From assembly GCF_002879615.1 (NCBI RefSeq), contig NZ_PNRF01000037.1, positions 248,001 to 312,000 of the forward strand: a DNA stretch of 64,000 bases, in the 5' to 3' direction. The translations under genes and the position numbers were made by a program. The notes below the pieces were generated by a model. The model ran no database searches. It was given only the letters and a program-made list of their open reading frames with translations, and was not told the origin of the DNA. How positions within the stretch are numbered: the stretch's first letter is position 1; every line of letters begins with the position of its first letter. Shown here in pieces: positions 1 to 8,156 of this stretch. Source of the DNA: Billgrantia endophytica. GTDB taxonomy: Bacteria; Pseudomonadota; Gammaproteobacteria; Pseudomonadales; Halomonadaceae.

Positions 1-754
1 GCACCTCTTCCGGCAGGCGATTCCAGCTGGCACCGGCTATCAGAAAAGCCGGAGTGTAGACGTGATTGGAAATCGACAAGTAATCCTGCACCTCATGCAT
101 ACGCTGGGCATAGGTCTGAATGTAGGGATTTTCCTGGCCGTCCATCGCCCCTGTCTGCAGCGCGACAAACGCCTCGGAGAGCGCCATTGGTGACGGTGCG
201 GCCCCGTAACTGCGGAACATCTCTATGCGCCACACGCCACCCGGCACGCGTAGTTTGATGCCACGCAAGTCCTCCGGCGTCTCGATAGGACGCACATTGT
301 TGGTGATCTGACGGAAGCCATTTTCCCATACGCCGAGGATCTTGAAGCCGCGTGCTTCGGCAGCATCGTACAGCGGGCCGCGCACTACCTCTTCGCGTAC
401 GCGCTTCATATGCTCACGGTCTTCGATCAAATAGGGCATCTCGAACAGAGCGAACTGATCAGATTCGGAGCTCATCACCGTCGATGGTATGGACAGGTCC
501 AGTGAGCCTAGCCGTAGACGGCGCATCATCGACTCATCGCTCCCTAGCTGGCTATTGCCGTAGACATTGACTTCGGCCACACCTTCGAGTCGCTCGTTGG
601 CCAGCTCGGCAAAGCGATTGGCACTGATTTCGAACAGGGAACCTGGCCCGCCCACATGACCGAGACGTACTTCGATTTCATTGGCACTGACGTTGGTGGC
701 TTGTACCCCAAACGCCAGAACGGTTGCTGCGAGAGCTGTTTTCAGGGATTTCAT
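1..754 (-). CDS. TRAP transporter substrate-binding protein (DctP family), 3' end cut by window
   Basis: The reading frame opens with ATG at 754 and runs off the left edge without a stop, giving about 251 residues of a family usually near 330. Residues 1-25 form a signal peptide (basic start MKSLK, hydrophobic core, VSA before NEIEV). Typical DctP features follow: a VRLGHVG start to the mature chain, the central RVPGG region that corresponds to the carboxylate-binding arginine segment, and ALQTGAMDGQENP, a strong family signature. It should capture an organic acid in the periplasm; the substrate cannot be read. The DctQ and DctM partners presumably lie beyond the left edge. A candidate GntR operator sits about 180 bp upstream. 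Confidence 0.9.
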   Translation of the reverse strand, partial: MKSLKTALAATVLAFGVQATNVSANEIEVRLGHVGGPGSLFEISANRFAELANERLEGVAEVNVYGNSQLGSDESMMRRLRLGSLDLSIPSTVMSSESDQFALFEMPYLIEDREHMKRVREEVVRGPLYDAAEARGFKILGVWENGFRQITNNVRPIETPEDLRGIKLRVPGGVWRIEMFRSYGAAPSPMALSEAFVALQTGAMDGQENPYIQTYAQRMHEVQDYLSISNHVYTPAFLIAGASWNRLPEEV

Positions 755-1124
755 TGTACGCTCCACTATCGATTTGTTGTTATGTCACGTTCGCCAACGG
801 GAAGACGCTACCCGCGATGGCGTGCTCCATCGTGGAAGTCAGCCTGGCGCTCAGGCTGCCTTCCAGATCAGATCGCCTCCGCCGCCCTGTCACCCGGACA
901 GCACATGACGCCTGACCTCCGTTGATTCAATTTGAATTCAAAATTCATTATTAGGTATTAAACTTTAGTCTTGCCTTATTGACTGGCCCTCGACAGGCGT
1001 TCCATATCAGCCACTTGGTACAAGCCTTGGAAAACAAGGGGACGGTTTCGACAGGGGCAGGCGTCGGGGAAGGGGAACGTGCGGCCCATGGCCCGCACAG
1101 GGCAGGCCATGCATACGGAGTGTG
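755..1124. other. Intergenic region upstream of the TRAP gene
   Basis: This 370-bp stretch separates the GlcG-like gene from the TRAP binding protein, both on the minus strand. I see no convincing gene. It holds an AT-rich patch around 921-970 with a dyad (listed separately) that probably contains the TRAP promoter and operator. Confidence 0.6.
931..944. promoter_or_regulatory. Candidate operator (TTTGAATTCAAAAT) upstream of TRAP gene
   Basis: The core TTGAATTCAA is a perfect 10-bp palindrome in an AT-rich patch. A near-identical 14-mer (TTTGAATTCATAAT, one mismatch) lies at 1682-1695 upstream of the GntR regulator gene. A shared dyad in front of regulator and transporter suggests this regulator's own site. 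This is inference from repetition and position. Confidence 0.45.
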
Positions 1125-1589
1125 CTATGACTCGGGTTCACACCCCCAGGTCAGGCCCGCAGCCTCGATACCGGCAATGGCCGCAGCTTCGTCCTCGGCG
1201 GAAGAGGCCCCACTGACGCCCACCGCACCAATCACCTGGTCACGGCCATCGAGGATCAGTACACCCCCGGCTACTGGAATGAAGTGCCCACCGGAGGCCG
1301 CCGCCACGCTTGCGAGAAAGGCCGGCCGCTCGGCATTGCGAGCCCCTACCACGCTACTGGCCACACCGTTGCCAAGTGAAGCGAAGGCCTTGCCTTGGGC
1401 AACGGGAAAGCGCAGCGGGGCGCAGCCATCCTCTCGCTCGGCTGCTACAACATGTCCGCCACTATCCAGAACCACGACGGTCAGCGGCTCCATGTCCCCG
1501 CTTCGGGCTCTGGCAAAGACTCCATCAAGGATGTTGCGGCCCTGCTCGCGAGTGATTTGTAGGCTGCTACGAAAGACCTTGCCTGCCAT
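1125..1589 (-). CDS. GlcG/HbpS-family (DUF336) protein
   Basis: A 154-residue protein of the GlcG/HbpS family, related to the GlcG encoded at 7528 in this window. Family marks are VVVLDSGGHVVA near the start, the central KAFASLGNG block, and the C-terminal GAVGVSGASSAEDE segment. I start it at MAGKVF (1589); an ATG 18 bases upstream is in frame. Members bind heme or small ligands, and many are encoded inside catabolic operons with no proven catalytic role. It lies upstream of the TRAP gene on the same strand and is divergent from a GntR regulator, so it probably belongs to an organic acid uptake locus. Confidence 0.8.
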   Translation of the reverse strand: MAGKVFRSSLQITREQGRNILDGVFARARSGDMEPLTVVVLDSGGHVVAAEREDGCAPLRFPVAQGKAFASLGNGVASSVVGARNAERPAFLASVAAASGGHFIPVAGGVLILDGRDQVIGAVGVSGASSAEDEAAAIAGIEAAGLTWGCEPES

Positions 1590-1660
1590 GATGGGGCTCC
1601 TGATCATGTATGTAGTTGTGATTATCGTTCGGGCCTGATTGCCCCAGCGCTGGGTAGTAC

Positions 1661-1684
1661 GCCGGCATCACTTGCCGGCATTTT
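1661..1684 (+). other. Short hairpin followed by T-run
   Basis: GCCGGCA (1661-1667) and TGCCGGC (1673-1679) form a 7-bp stem with a 5-base loop, followed by ATTTT. It looks like an intrinsic terminator on the plus strand, but no plus-strand gene precedes it. It lies between divergent genes beside the candidate operator, so it could limit read-through or be incidental. Confidence 0.3.
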
Positions 1685-1695
1685 GAATTCATAAT
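1682..1695. promoter_or_regulatory. Candidate GntR operator (TTTGAATTCATAAT)
   Basis: It repeats the 931-944 site with one mismatch and lies 110 bp upstream of the GntR gene, between it and the divergent GlcG-like gene. It is a plausible autoregulatory site. Confidence 0.45.
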
Positions 1696-1804
1696 ACCTT
1701 TTGCACTATCACGTCAATGTCGCCACCATTGGTGGTGGGTGGGTGCGGTAGCGACATCCTGGCAAGGACGCCCAGATGGTCGGCCGCGAACAAGGAACCT
1801 GAGC

Positions 1805-2488
1805 ATGAGCAAGATTCAACATCGCAATCTTTATCGGGAAGTCGCCGATCGTATCCGTGAACTGATCGAGCATGGCGAGCTGATTCCAGGCGAGCGCATT
1901 TCGGAAAAGCAGCTGTGTGAAACGTTTGGGGTCTCACGCACGCCGCTGCGAGAAGCGCTCAAGGTACTGGCGTCTGAGGGCCTGGTCGAGCTGCTGCCCA
2001 ACCGCGGCGCCAGGGTGATGCAACTGACGGTAAAAATGGTCAAGGATACCTATGACCTGATGGGCGCACTGGAGGGGTTATCAGGCGAGCTGGCCTGCCA
2101 ACAGATCAGCGACGAGGAGATTGCCGCCATCTGCGATCTTCATGAGCAGATGCTCACGCACTATCGCAACCGAGAAATGCAGCCTTATTTCAAGATCAAT
2201 CGCCGGATTCACGAAAGCATTCTGGCCGCCGCCAACAACGAGGTGTTGCAGGAGATGTACAATAACCTCAGCTATCGTGTGAAGCGGGTGCGCTATTCGA
2301 AGAAGATGACCGACAACTTCTGGCGCCAGGCGGTCAACGACCACGAAATGATGATCGAGGCGCTGAAGAAGCGCGACGGCAAGCGCCTGGGGCAGATCCT
2401 CCGCGACCATCTGTGCAACAAATTGGAAGTCGTGACGCTGGCCGGCGTCATCGAGAACGATGAGCTGATCAACGCCGCCAACGCCTGA
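1805..2488 (+). CDS. GntR-family transcriptional regulator (FadR/FCD subfamily)
   Basis: A 227-residue regulator. An N-terminal winged helix-turn-helix (about residues 5-70) carries the GntR marks ERISEKQLCETFGVSRTPLREAL. A helical FCD ligand domain follows (about 75-220), with the metal-site pattern expected in this subfamily (Asp/His in NRRIHESIL and NDHEMMIEAL). I chose MSKIQH at 1805 because AGGAA lies just upstream; an in-frame ATG at 1739 would add a Trp/Arg-rich tail unlike the family. It is divergent from the GlcG-like and TRAP genes and ends 4 bases from the convergent glcC stop. It probably controls the TRAP locus in response to an organic acid. Confidence 0.85.
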   Translation: MSKIQHRNLYREVADRIRELIEHGELIPGERISEKQLCETFGVSRTPLREALKVLASEGLVELLPNRGARVMQLTVKMVKDTYDLMGALEGLSGELACQQISDEEIAAICDLHEQMLTHYRNREMQPYFKINRRIHESILAAANNEVLQEMYNNLSYRVKRVRYSKKMTDNFWRQAVNDHEMMIEALKKRDGKRLGQILRDHLCNKLEVVTLAGVIENDELINAANA

Positions 2489-2492
2489 CCAG

Positions 2493-3269
2493 CTACTCCC
2501 ACTCCTTCAGCCGCATGGCCGAGCGCTCCAACCGCTCGTCCTCCGCTTCGATCTCCCGCAGCTGCTCTCCGATACTGGCCAGGTGGTCGAGCGCCGCCCG
2601 TCGTGCCGCCTGGGGCTTGCCCTCCATCACCGTGCGATACAGGCGCGCATGCTGTTGGTTGATCATCCGGCGTGGCGCCTCGCGGTGATAGAGGTTCTTC
2701 ACAGAAGCAAACACCGAACTGAGCAACAGATCGGTGAGACTCTGCAGGGTGTGCACCAGCACTGGATTGTGCGATGCCTGACAGATCGACAGATGGAAGC
2801 CGTGATCGAGATGGGCCAGCCGCTCGACCTCGATCTCCTCGCTGTCCCTGACGTAGTCGGCCATGGCGTCATAGCGGCGTTGGATGAGAACCCGATCGGT
2901 GGGCGTGGCACGCGCGGCAGCCAGCTTCGCCGACTCGCCTTCGAGCAACGAACGGACTTCGAGGAGATCGTACAGCGTACGCGGATGATCGCGCAGCAGA
3001 TGCATCAGCGGGCTGTCGTCGCGTCCCGGCACCAGCGCCGCCACCACCGAGCCACGGCCCTGACGAGTCTCGATGATGCCCTTGCTGCGCAGCACGCGCA
3101 GGCCTTCTCGCAGCGAGGTGCGCGAGACACCCAGCCGCTCGCACAGCCTCCGCTCCGAGGGTAACAATTGGCCAGGACGAAACACCCCGTCGAGGATCAG
3201 CCTCTCGAGGCGGGCCGCCACCACATCGGGGGTGCGGACCGGTAACATCGAATCGATCTCCTGGTGCAT
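2493..3269 (-). CDS. glcC: Glycolate operon regulator GlcC (GntR/FCD)
   Basis: A 258-residue GntR regulator that closely resembles the E. coli glc operon activator as I remember it: RLILDGVFRPGQ, LPSERRLCERLGVSRTSLREGL, PRTLYDLLEVRSLLEGES, HLSICQASHNPVLVHTLQSLTDL and SVFASVKNLYHR. The DNA-binding domain covers about residues 10-75 and the FCD ligand domain the rest. I start at 3269 because GGAGAAC lies 8 bases upstream; the frame could extend to 3311. It is divergent from glcDEFG, the usual arrangement, and should activate that operon in the presence of glycolate or glyoxylate. Confidence 0.92.
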   Translation of the reverse strand: MHQEIDSMLPVRTPDVVAARLERLILDGVFRPGQLLPSERRLCERLGVSRTSLREGLRVLRSKGIIETRQGRGSVVAALVPGRDDSPLMHLLRDHPRTLYDLLEVRSLLEGESAKLAAARATPTDRVLIQRRYDAMADYVRDSEEIEVERLAHLDHGFHLSICQASHNPVLVHTLQSLTDLLLSSVFASVKNLYHREAPRRMINQQHARLYRTVMEGKPQAARRAALDHLASIGEQLREIEAEDERLERSAMRLKEWE

Positions 3270-3333
3270 GAGTTCTCCAGAGGGGTCGCGTAAACCGTGA
3301 TGGTCTGTCATCCTGCCGCCAAGGGAAAATAAT

Positions 3334-3348
3334 TGGAAACAGTTTCCA
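3334..3348. promoter_or_regulatory. Perfect 15-bp dyad in glcC-glcD spacer
   Basis: TGGAAAC-A-GTTTCCA is a perfect inverted repeat in the divergent promoter region. It may be a regulator site or part of the glcC promoter control. Its owner is unknown. Confidence 0.4.
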
Positions 3349-3364
3349 TGATAATGGGCAGCAA

Positions 3365-3377
3365 CTGGTCATACCAG
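3365..3377. promoter_or_regulatory. glcC: Candidate GlcC operator CTGGT-N3-ACCAG
   Basis: CTGGTCATACCAG is an inverted repeat of the TGGT-N3-ACCA type recognised by the PdhR/LldR/GlcC group of FCD regulators. It lies 96 bp upstream of glcD between the divergent genes, a good position for GlcC control. Confidence 0.55.
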
Positions 3378-3472
3378 AATACCAGAGGCTGGACAGCGCG
3401 CCGGAGAATCCGCAGATTGTGCTCACGCGATAATCACAACTCCGCCGCCATGACTCTCAACGAGGCGTCTCC

Positions 3473-4975
3473 ATGAATATCCTCTACGATGAACGACTCG
3501 ACGGTATGAAACCGCAACTGGACAAGGCCGCCATTCGCGACAGTCTTGTCCAGGCCATTCCCGGCCTGACGCTGCTGCATCGTGAAGAAGACCTGCATCC
3601 CTTCGAGTGCGATGGCCTCTCCGTCTATCGCACCCTGCCCATGCTGGTGGCACTGCCCGAGACGCTGGCACAGGTCGAACAACTGCTCAAGACCTGCCAC
3701 CGTCTCGGCGTGCCGGTGGTCACCCGCGGTGCCGGCACCGGCCTCTCCGGTGGCGCCATGCCATTGGAACACGGCGTGCTTCTGGTGCTGTCGCGCTTCA
3801 GCCGCATTCTCGAGATCGACCCCGAGGCACGCATCGCCCGCGTCGAGCCCGGCGTGCGCAACCTGGCGATCTCCGAGGCGGCCTCACCCCATGGCCTCTA
3901 CTACGCCCCCGACCCCTCTTCCCAGATCGCCTGTTCCATCGGCGGCAACGTGGCCGAGAACGCCGGTGGCGTGCATTGTCTCAAGTACGGGCTGACCGTG
4001 CATAACGTGATCAAGGTCGAGGTGCTGACCATCGAGGGCGAACACATGACCCTGGGCAGCGATGCCCTGGACGCCCCCGGCTTCGATCTGCTGGCGCTGT
4101 TCAATGGCTCCGAGGGCATGCTCGGCGTGGTCACCGAGATCACCGTCAAGCTGCTGCCCAAGCCCGAGACCGCCAAGGTGCTGATGGCCAGCTTCGACGA
4201 CGTGGAAAAGGCCGGCAACGCCGTTGGCGCCATCATCGCCGCCGGCATCATTCCCGGTGGACTGGAGATGATGGACAACCTGGCGATCCGTGCCGCCGAG
4301 GATTTCATCGGCGCCGGCTATCCGGTGGAGGCCGCCGCCATCCTGCTCTGCGAACTGGACGGCGTGGAAGCCGACGTGGATGACGACTGCGCAACGGTAC
4401 GCCGCGTACTCGAGGCGGCCGGCGCCACCGGTATCCAGCAAGCCCGCGACGATGCCGAACGCGCGCTGTTCTGGGCCGGTCGCAAGAATGCCTTCCCGGC
4501 GGTGGGCCGCATGTCGCCGGACTACTACTGCATGGACGGCACCATACCCCGCCGCGAGCTGGCCCGGGTGCTGAAGGGTATCTCCGACCTGTCCGAGCAG
4601 TACGGCCTGCGGGTGGCCAACGTTTTTCACGCCGGCGACGGCAACATGCACCCGCTGATCCTGTTCGATGCCAACACCCCGGGCGAGCTGGACGAGGCCG
4701 AGGCGCTGGGCGGCAAGATCCTCGAACTGTGCGTCGAGGTGGGTGGCACCATCACCGGCGAACACGGCGTCGGCCGCGAGAAGATCAACCAGATGTGCGC
4801 CCAGTTCCGCCCCGACGAGCTGGCCACCTTCCGTGCCGCCAAGGCCGCCTTCGACCCGAAGGAGCTGCTCAATCCGGGCAAGAACATACCCACGCCGGCC
4901 CGCTGCTCCGAATTCCGCACCATCAAGAGTGCGGAAGCCGCCGTCCCGACCCACTCGCAAGGCCGACCGGAGTGA
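3473..4975 (+). CDS. glcD: Glycolate oxidase, FAD-binding subunit GlcD
   Basis: A 500-residue FAD-linked oxidase, normal length for GlcD. It oxidises glycolate (and often D-lactate) to glyoxylate as part of the membrane-associated GlcDEF complex. The FAD_binding_4 domain (about 55-195) has the flavin signature TRGAGTGLSGGA at residues 84-95. The C-terminal FAD oxidase domain has HAGDGNMHP near 386 and GEHGVGREK near 429, both family hallmarks. GAGG lies upstream of the ATG at 3473. It is first of glcDEFG and only 2 bases precede glcE. Confidence 0.96.
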   Translation: MNILYDERLDGMKPQLDKAAIRDSLVQAIPGLTLLHREEDLHPFECDGLSVYRTLPMLVALPETLAQVEQLLKTCHRLGVPVVTRGAGTGLSGGAMPLEHGVLLVLSRFSRILEIDPEARIARVEPGVRNLAISEAASPHGLYYAPDPSSQIACSIGGNVAENAGGVHCLKYGLTVHNVIKVEVLTIEGEHMTLGSDALDAPGFDLLALFNGSEGMLGVVTEITVKLLPKPETAKVLMASFDDVEKAGNAVGAIIAAGIIPGGLEMMDNLAIRAAEDFIGAGYPVEAAAILLCELDGVEADVDDDCATVRRVLEAAGATGIQQARDDAERALFWAGRKNAFPAVGRMSPDYYCMDGTIPRRELARVLKGISDLSEQYGLRVANVFHAGDGNMHPLILFDANTPGELDEAEALGGKILELCVEVGGTITGEHGVGREKINQMCAQFRPDELATFRAAKAAFDPKELLNPGKNIPTPARCSEFRTIKSAEAAVPTHSQGRPE

Positions 4976-4977
4976 CC

Positions 4978-6084
4978 ATGGCTACCATTGCAACAACGCC
5001 CCATGACCATGACGCCAGCGAGTCACTGGCCGAACGCATCCGCCAGGCCAGCGCCGAGGGAACGCCGCTGCGCATTGTCGGCGGCGATACCCGCGGCTTC
5101 TACGGCCGCCCGGTAGAAGGCGCCAAGCTTTCCACCCTCGAGCACCGCGGCGTCACCTTCTACGACCCGGTCGAACTGGTGGTATCGGTACGCAGCGGTA
5201 CCCCGCTCGCTGAACTCGAAGCCGTACTGGCCGAGCAGGGTCAGATGCTGCCCTTCGAACCGCCCCGCTTCGGCATCTCCAGCACGGTGGGCGGCATGGT
5301 CGCCACCGGAATGTCCGGGCCGCGCCGCCCCTGGGCGGGCAGCGTGCGCGACTTCGTGCTGGGCACCCGCGTGATCAACCACGAGGGCATCGAACAGCGC
5401 TTCGGCGGCCAGGTGATGAAAAACGTTGCTGGCTACGATCTCTCCCGGCTGATGGTGGGCGCCCAGGGCACCCTGGGGCTGCTGACCGAAATCTCGTTCA
5501 AGGTGCTGCCCATCCCCGGCGCCGTCCACAGCCTGCGCATCGAGGTCTCCCTCGAACAAGCCCGCAACAGGCTGGCCGACTGGGGCCGGGAGCCGCTGCC
5601 GATCAGCGCCGCCACCTGGCTGGATGGCGCCCTGCACCTGCGCCTCGAGGGCGGGCCGAGTTCGGTTGCCGCCACTCGCGCACGCATCGGTGGTGACGAT
5701 CTCGACGGGGGCTTCTGGAACGCGCTGCGGGATCTGGCGCTGGCTTTCCCCGCCAACGGCAACGATGACGCCCCACTGTGGCGCCTCTCTCTTCCCCACC
5801 GTACGCCGTCGCTGGCGCTCTCCAACACGCCGGAAGAGACCATGATCCATGACTGGGCCGGCGCTCAGCGCTGGCTCAAAAGTGACATCGACGCCGAAAC
5901 CCTGCGTAGCGCCTGCCGGCAGGCCGGTGGCCATGCCACCTGTCTGGGCTCGCGCGAAGGGCCGGGAAGCGCCGAACCCTTCACCCCGCTGCCATCGGTC
6001 TTGCTGAAGTACCACCGCAACCTCAAGGCCGAGCTCGACCCGAAGGGAATCTTCAACCCCGGCCGGCTCTACGCGGCGTTTTGA
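4978..6084 (+). CDS. glcE: Glycolate oxidase subunit GlcE
   Basis: A 368-residue second FAD-domain subunit, shorter than GlcD because it lacks the full C-terminal oxidase domain. Marks are RIVGGDTRGFYGRP near the N-terminus, GISSTVGGMVATGMSGPRRP, VMKNVAGYDLSRLMVGAQGT, and LDPKGIFNPGRLY at the C-terminus. The frame is open upstream inside glcD, but the ATG at 4978, two bases after the glcD stop, gives the normal GlcE start. It works with GlcD and GlcF. Confidence 0.95.
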   Translation: MATIATTPHDHDASESLAERIRQASAEGTPLRIVGGDTRGFYGRPVEGAKLSTLEHRGVTFYDPVELVVSVRSGTPLAELEAVLAEQGQMLPFEPPRFGISSTVGGMVATGMSGPRRPWAGSVRDFVLGTRVINHEGIEQRFGGQVMKNVAGYDLSRLMVGAQGTLGLLTEISFKVLPIPGAVHSLRIEVSLEQARNRLADWGREPLPISAATWLDGALHLRLEGGPSSVAATRARIGGDDLDGGFWNALRDLALAFPANGNDDAPLWRLSLPHRTPSLALSNTPEETMIHDWAGAQRWLKSDIDAETLRSACRQAGGHATCLGSREGPGSAEPFTPLPSVLLKYHRNLKAELDPKGIFNPGRLYAAF

Positions 6085-6107
6085 GACGTATCGAGGAACC
6101 CTGAGAC

Positions 6108-7358
6108 ATGCAGACGCACTTTTCCGAGGAAGATCTCAAGAAGCCGCACATCCGCGAAGCCGACCGCGTGCTGCGCAGCTGCGTGCACTGCGGCTTCTGC
6201 AACGCCACCTGCCCCACCTATCAGCTGCTGGGCGATGAGCGCGACGGCCCCCGAGGGCGCATCTACCTGATGAAGGAGATGCTGGAAAACCCCGACGACG
6301 ATGTAAACGTCACCGAACAGACTCGCCTGCACCTGGACCGCTGCCTGACCTGCCGCAACTGCGAGACCACCTGCCCTTCCGGCGTGGAGTACCACAAACT
6401 GCTCGACATCGGCCGTGCCGAGATCGAACGTCGCGTGCCACGCAAGGCCAGCGAGCGAGCGCAGCGCTATGCCCTGCGCAAGGCCCTGGTGGAACCCAGG
6501 CGCTTCCAGGCGTTGCTCAAGCTGGGCCAGACCTTCAAGCCGCTGGTGCCCGGCATACTCAAGGACAAGCTGCCCCCCGCACCGATAGACGCCGGGGCAC
6601 GACCCGAGCACCAGCGCCATGAACGGCGGATGCTGATCCTCGAAGGCTGCGTGCAGCCGGGCCTCTCCCCCAATACCAATGCCGCCACGGCAAGGGTACT
6701 GGACCGGCTCGGCATCGGCCTCACCCCGGCAACCGAGGCGGGCTGCTGCGGCGCCATCGATTTCCACCTCAACGCCCAGAACGACGGCCGGGCTCGCATC
6801 CGTGCCAATATCGACGCCTGGTGGCCGCATGTCGAAGCCGGAGCGGAAGCCATCGTGCAGACCGCCAGCGGCTGCGGTGCCTTCGTCAAGGAGTACGGCG
6901 AGATGCTCGAAGGCGACCCCGACTACGCCGAGAAGGCCAGGCGGGTCAGTGAGCTGGCGAAGGATCTCGTCGAGGTACTGCGCGACGAGGACCTCGATAC
7001 GCTGAAGGCAAAGGAGAGCCGCAAGCTCGCCTTCCACTGTCCCTGCACCCTGCAGCACGCCCAGAAGCTCGGCGGTGCGGTGGAAGGCGTGCTGGTCAAG
7101 CTCGGTTTCTCGCTGACCCCGGTGGCCGACGCCCACCTCTGCTGCGGCTCGGCGGGCACCTACTCCATCACCCAGCCGGAGCTTTCCACCCAACTGCGTG
7201 ACAACAAGCTCAACGCCCTGGAGGCCGGCAAGCCCGAGCTCATCGTAACGGCCAACATCGGCTGCCAGACGCATCTTGCCGGCGCCGGAAGAACACCGGT
7301 AAGGCACTGGATAGAAGTCGTCGATGAAACATTACAACCCGCTATGGGAAGCGCTTGA
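6108..7358 (+). CDS. glcF: Glycolate oxidase iron-sulfur subunit GlcF
   Basis: A 416-residue protein with two 4Fe-4S motifs, CVHCGFCNATCP (residues 25-36) and CLTCRNCETTCP (79-90), and two cysteine-rich CCG domains with EAGCCGA near 213 and LCCGSAG near 345. This is the standard GlcF layout. It should carry electrons from the GlcDE flavins to the membrane quinone pool. GAGGAA lies upstream of the ATG, 23 bases after glcE. Confidence 0.96.
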   Translation: MQTHFSEEDLKKPHIREADRVLRSCVHCGFCNATCPTYQLLGDERDGPRGRIYLMKEMLENPDDDVNVTEQTRLHLDRCLTCRNCETTCPSGVEYHKLLDIGRAEIERRVPRKASERAQRYALRKALVEPRRFQALLKLGQTFKPLVPGILKDKLPPAPIDAGARPEHQRHERRMLILEGCVQPGLSPNTNAATARVLDRLGIGLTPATEAGCCGAIDFHLNAQNDGRARIRANIDAWWPHVEAGAEAIVQTASGCGAFVKEYGEMLEGDPDYAEKARRVSELAKDLVEVLRDEDLDTLKAKESRKLAFHCPCTLQHAQKLGGAVEGVLVKLGFSLTPVADAHLCCGSAGTYSITQPELSTQLRDNKLNALEAGKPELIVTANIGCQTHLAGAGRTPVRHWIEVVDETLQPAMGSA

Positions 7359-7386
7359 AGACATTTTCCGCCACCGCATTGGATGA

Positions 7387-7485
7387 GCGCCGGGGGCAAG
7401 GCGAAGCGAGGGTCTTTTGCCATGGATGGCAAAAGTAGCGCCCATGGACGGGTTTACAGCGCCCTCGCGAAGACTTGTCGCCGGG
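7387..7485. repeat. GC-rich palindromic intergenic element (copy 1)
   Basis: Between glcF and glcG. The left end (7387-7412) contains CCGGGGGCAAGG and GCGAGG; the right end (7462-7485) is an imperfect inverted copy. Inside is a perfect 10-bp hairpin, CTTTTGCCAT-GG-ATGGCAAAAG (7414-7435). The ends match those of a larger element at 33687-33873, so both seem to be diverged members of one repeat family. Lying inside an operon, it may influence mRNA folding and glcG expression. Confidence 0.6.
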
Positions 7486-7527
7486 AAGCTCATCGCCGGC
7501 AACAGTAGCTCAAATAAAGGAGAACCC

Positions 7528-7929
7528 ATGAAAACCAAACCCGTACTCACCCTGACCGAAGTCAACGCCATTCTCGACGCCGCCCAGAAGGAAGCGGAAG
7601 CCAACGGCTGGGCGGTGACCATCGCCGTGGCCGACGACGGCGGCCACCTGCTCGGCCTGCGCCGCCTGGACGGTGCTCCAGCTATGACACCGGACATCGC
7701 CACCCAGAAGGCACGCAGCTCGGCACTGGGCGCGCGCGAGACCCAGGCCTTCGAGGAGATGATCAACGGCGGGCGCAACGCCTTCCTCTCCGCCCCGATG
7801 CAGGGCCTGCTCTCCGGCGGCGTGCCGGTGCTGGTCGAGGGGCAGATGGCCGGTACCGTCGGCGTCTCGGGCGTCAAGCCCGACCAGGACGTTCAAGTCG
7901 CCAAGGCGGGCATCGCCGCCGTCGACTGA
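7528..7929 (+). CDS. glcG: GlcG, heme/ligand-binding protein of the glc operon
   Basis: A 133-residue DUF336 protein with VAVADDGGHLLG, the central TQKARSSALG block, and GTVGVSGVKPDQD at the C-terminus, as in E. coli GlcG. Its biochemical role in glycolate use is not settled. The start at 7528 follows a strong AAAGGAGA site; an upstream in-frame ATG at 7417 lies inside the intergenic repeat and is unlikely. It is the last gene of the operon, followed by a terminator. A paralogue is encoded at 1125-1589. Confidence 0.9.
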   Translation: MKTKPVLTLTEVNAILDAAQKEAEANGWAVTIAVADDGGHLLGLRRLDGAPAMTPDIATQKARSSALGARETQAFEEMINGGRNAFLSAPMQGLLSGGVPVLVEGQMAGTVGVSGVKPDQDVQVAKAGIAAVD

Positions 7930-7951
7930 GTCAAGACACCGCAAGCCAACG

Positions 7952-7983
7952 CGCCCCGCTGGTGAATATCAGCGGGGCGTTTT
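7952..7983 (+). terminator. Intrinsic terminator after glcDEFG
   Basis: CGCCCCGCTG (7952-7961) pairs perfectly with CAGCGGGGCG (7970-7979) across an 8-base loop, followed by TTTT. Confidence 0.9.
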
Positions 7984-8156
7984 CGTATCGGCGCAGAAAC
8001 CAGCGGGCAACTATACTGACAGCGGCCTGACCGATGCCCGGCCCGCCGAGACGGGAGCACCGACAGCAACGGGAATATCGGCCCGGGGCAAGACACCTGG
8101 CAGAGATATTCATTCGGGCCCAGCCGTCCGGCTGTGTCCATAGGGAGGGACCGACA

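Noticed and set aside
3884-4960. Long minus-strand open frame opposite glcD (358 codons)
   Set aside because: It is the antisense of a high-GC gene; its sequence is dominated by Gly/Ala/Val/His of the shadow type and glcD is certain.
6069-7307. Long minus-strand open frame opposite glcF (412 codons)
   Set aside because: It is a shadow of glcF, whose iron-sulfur and CCG motifs are all in the plus frame.
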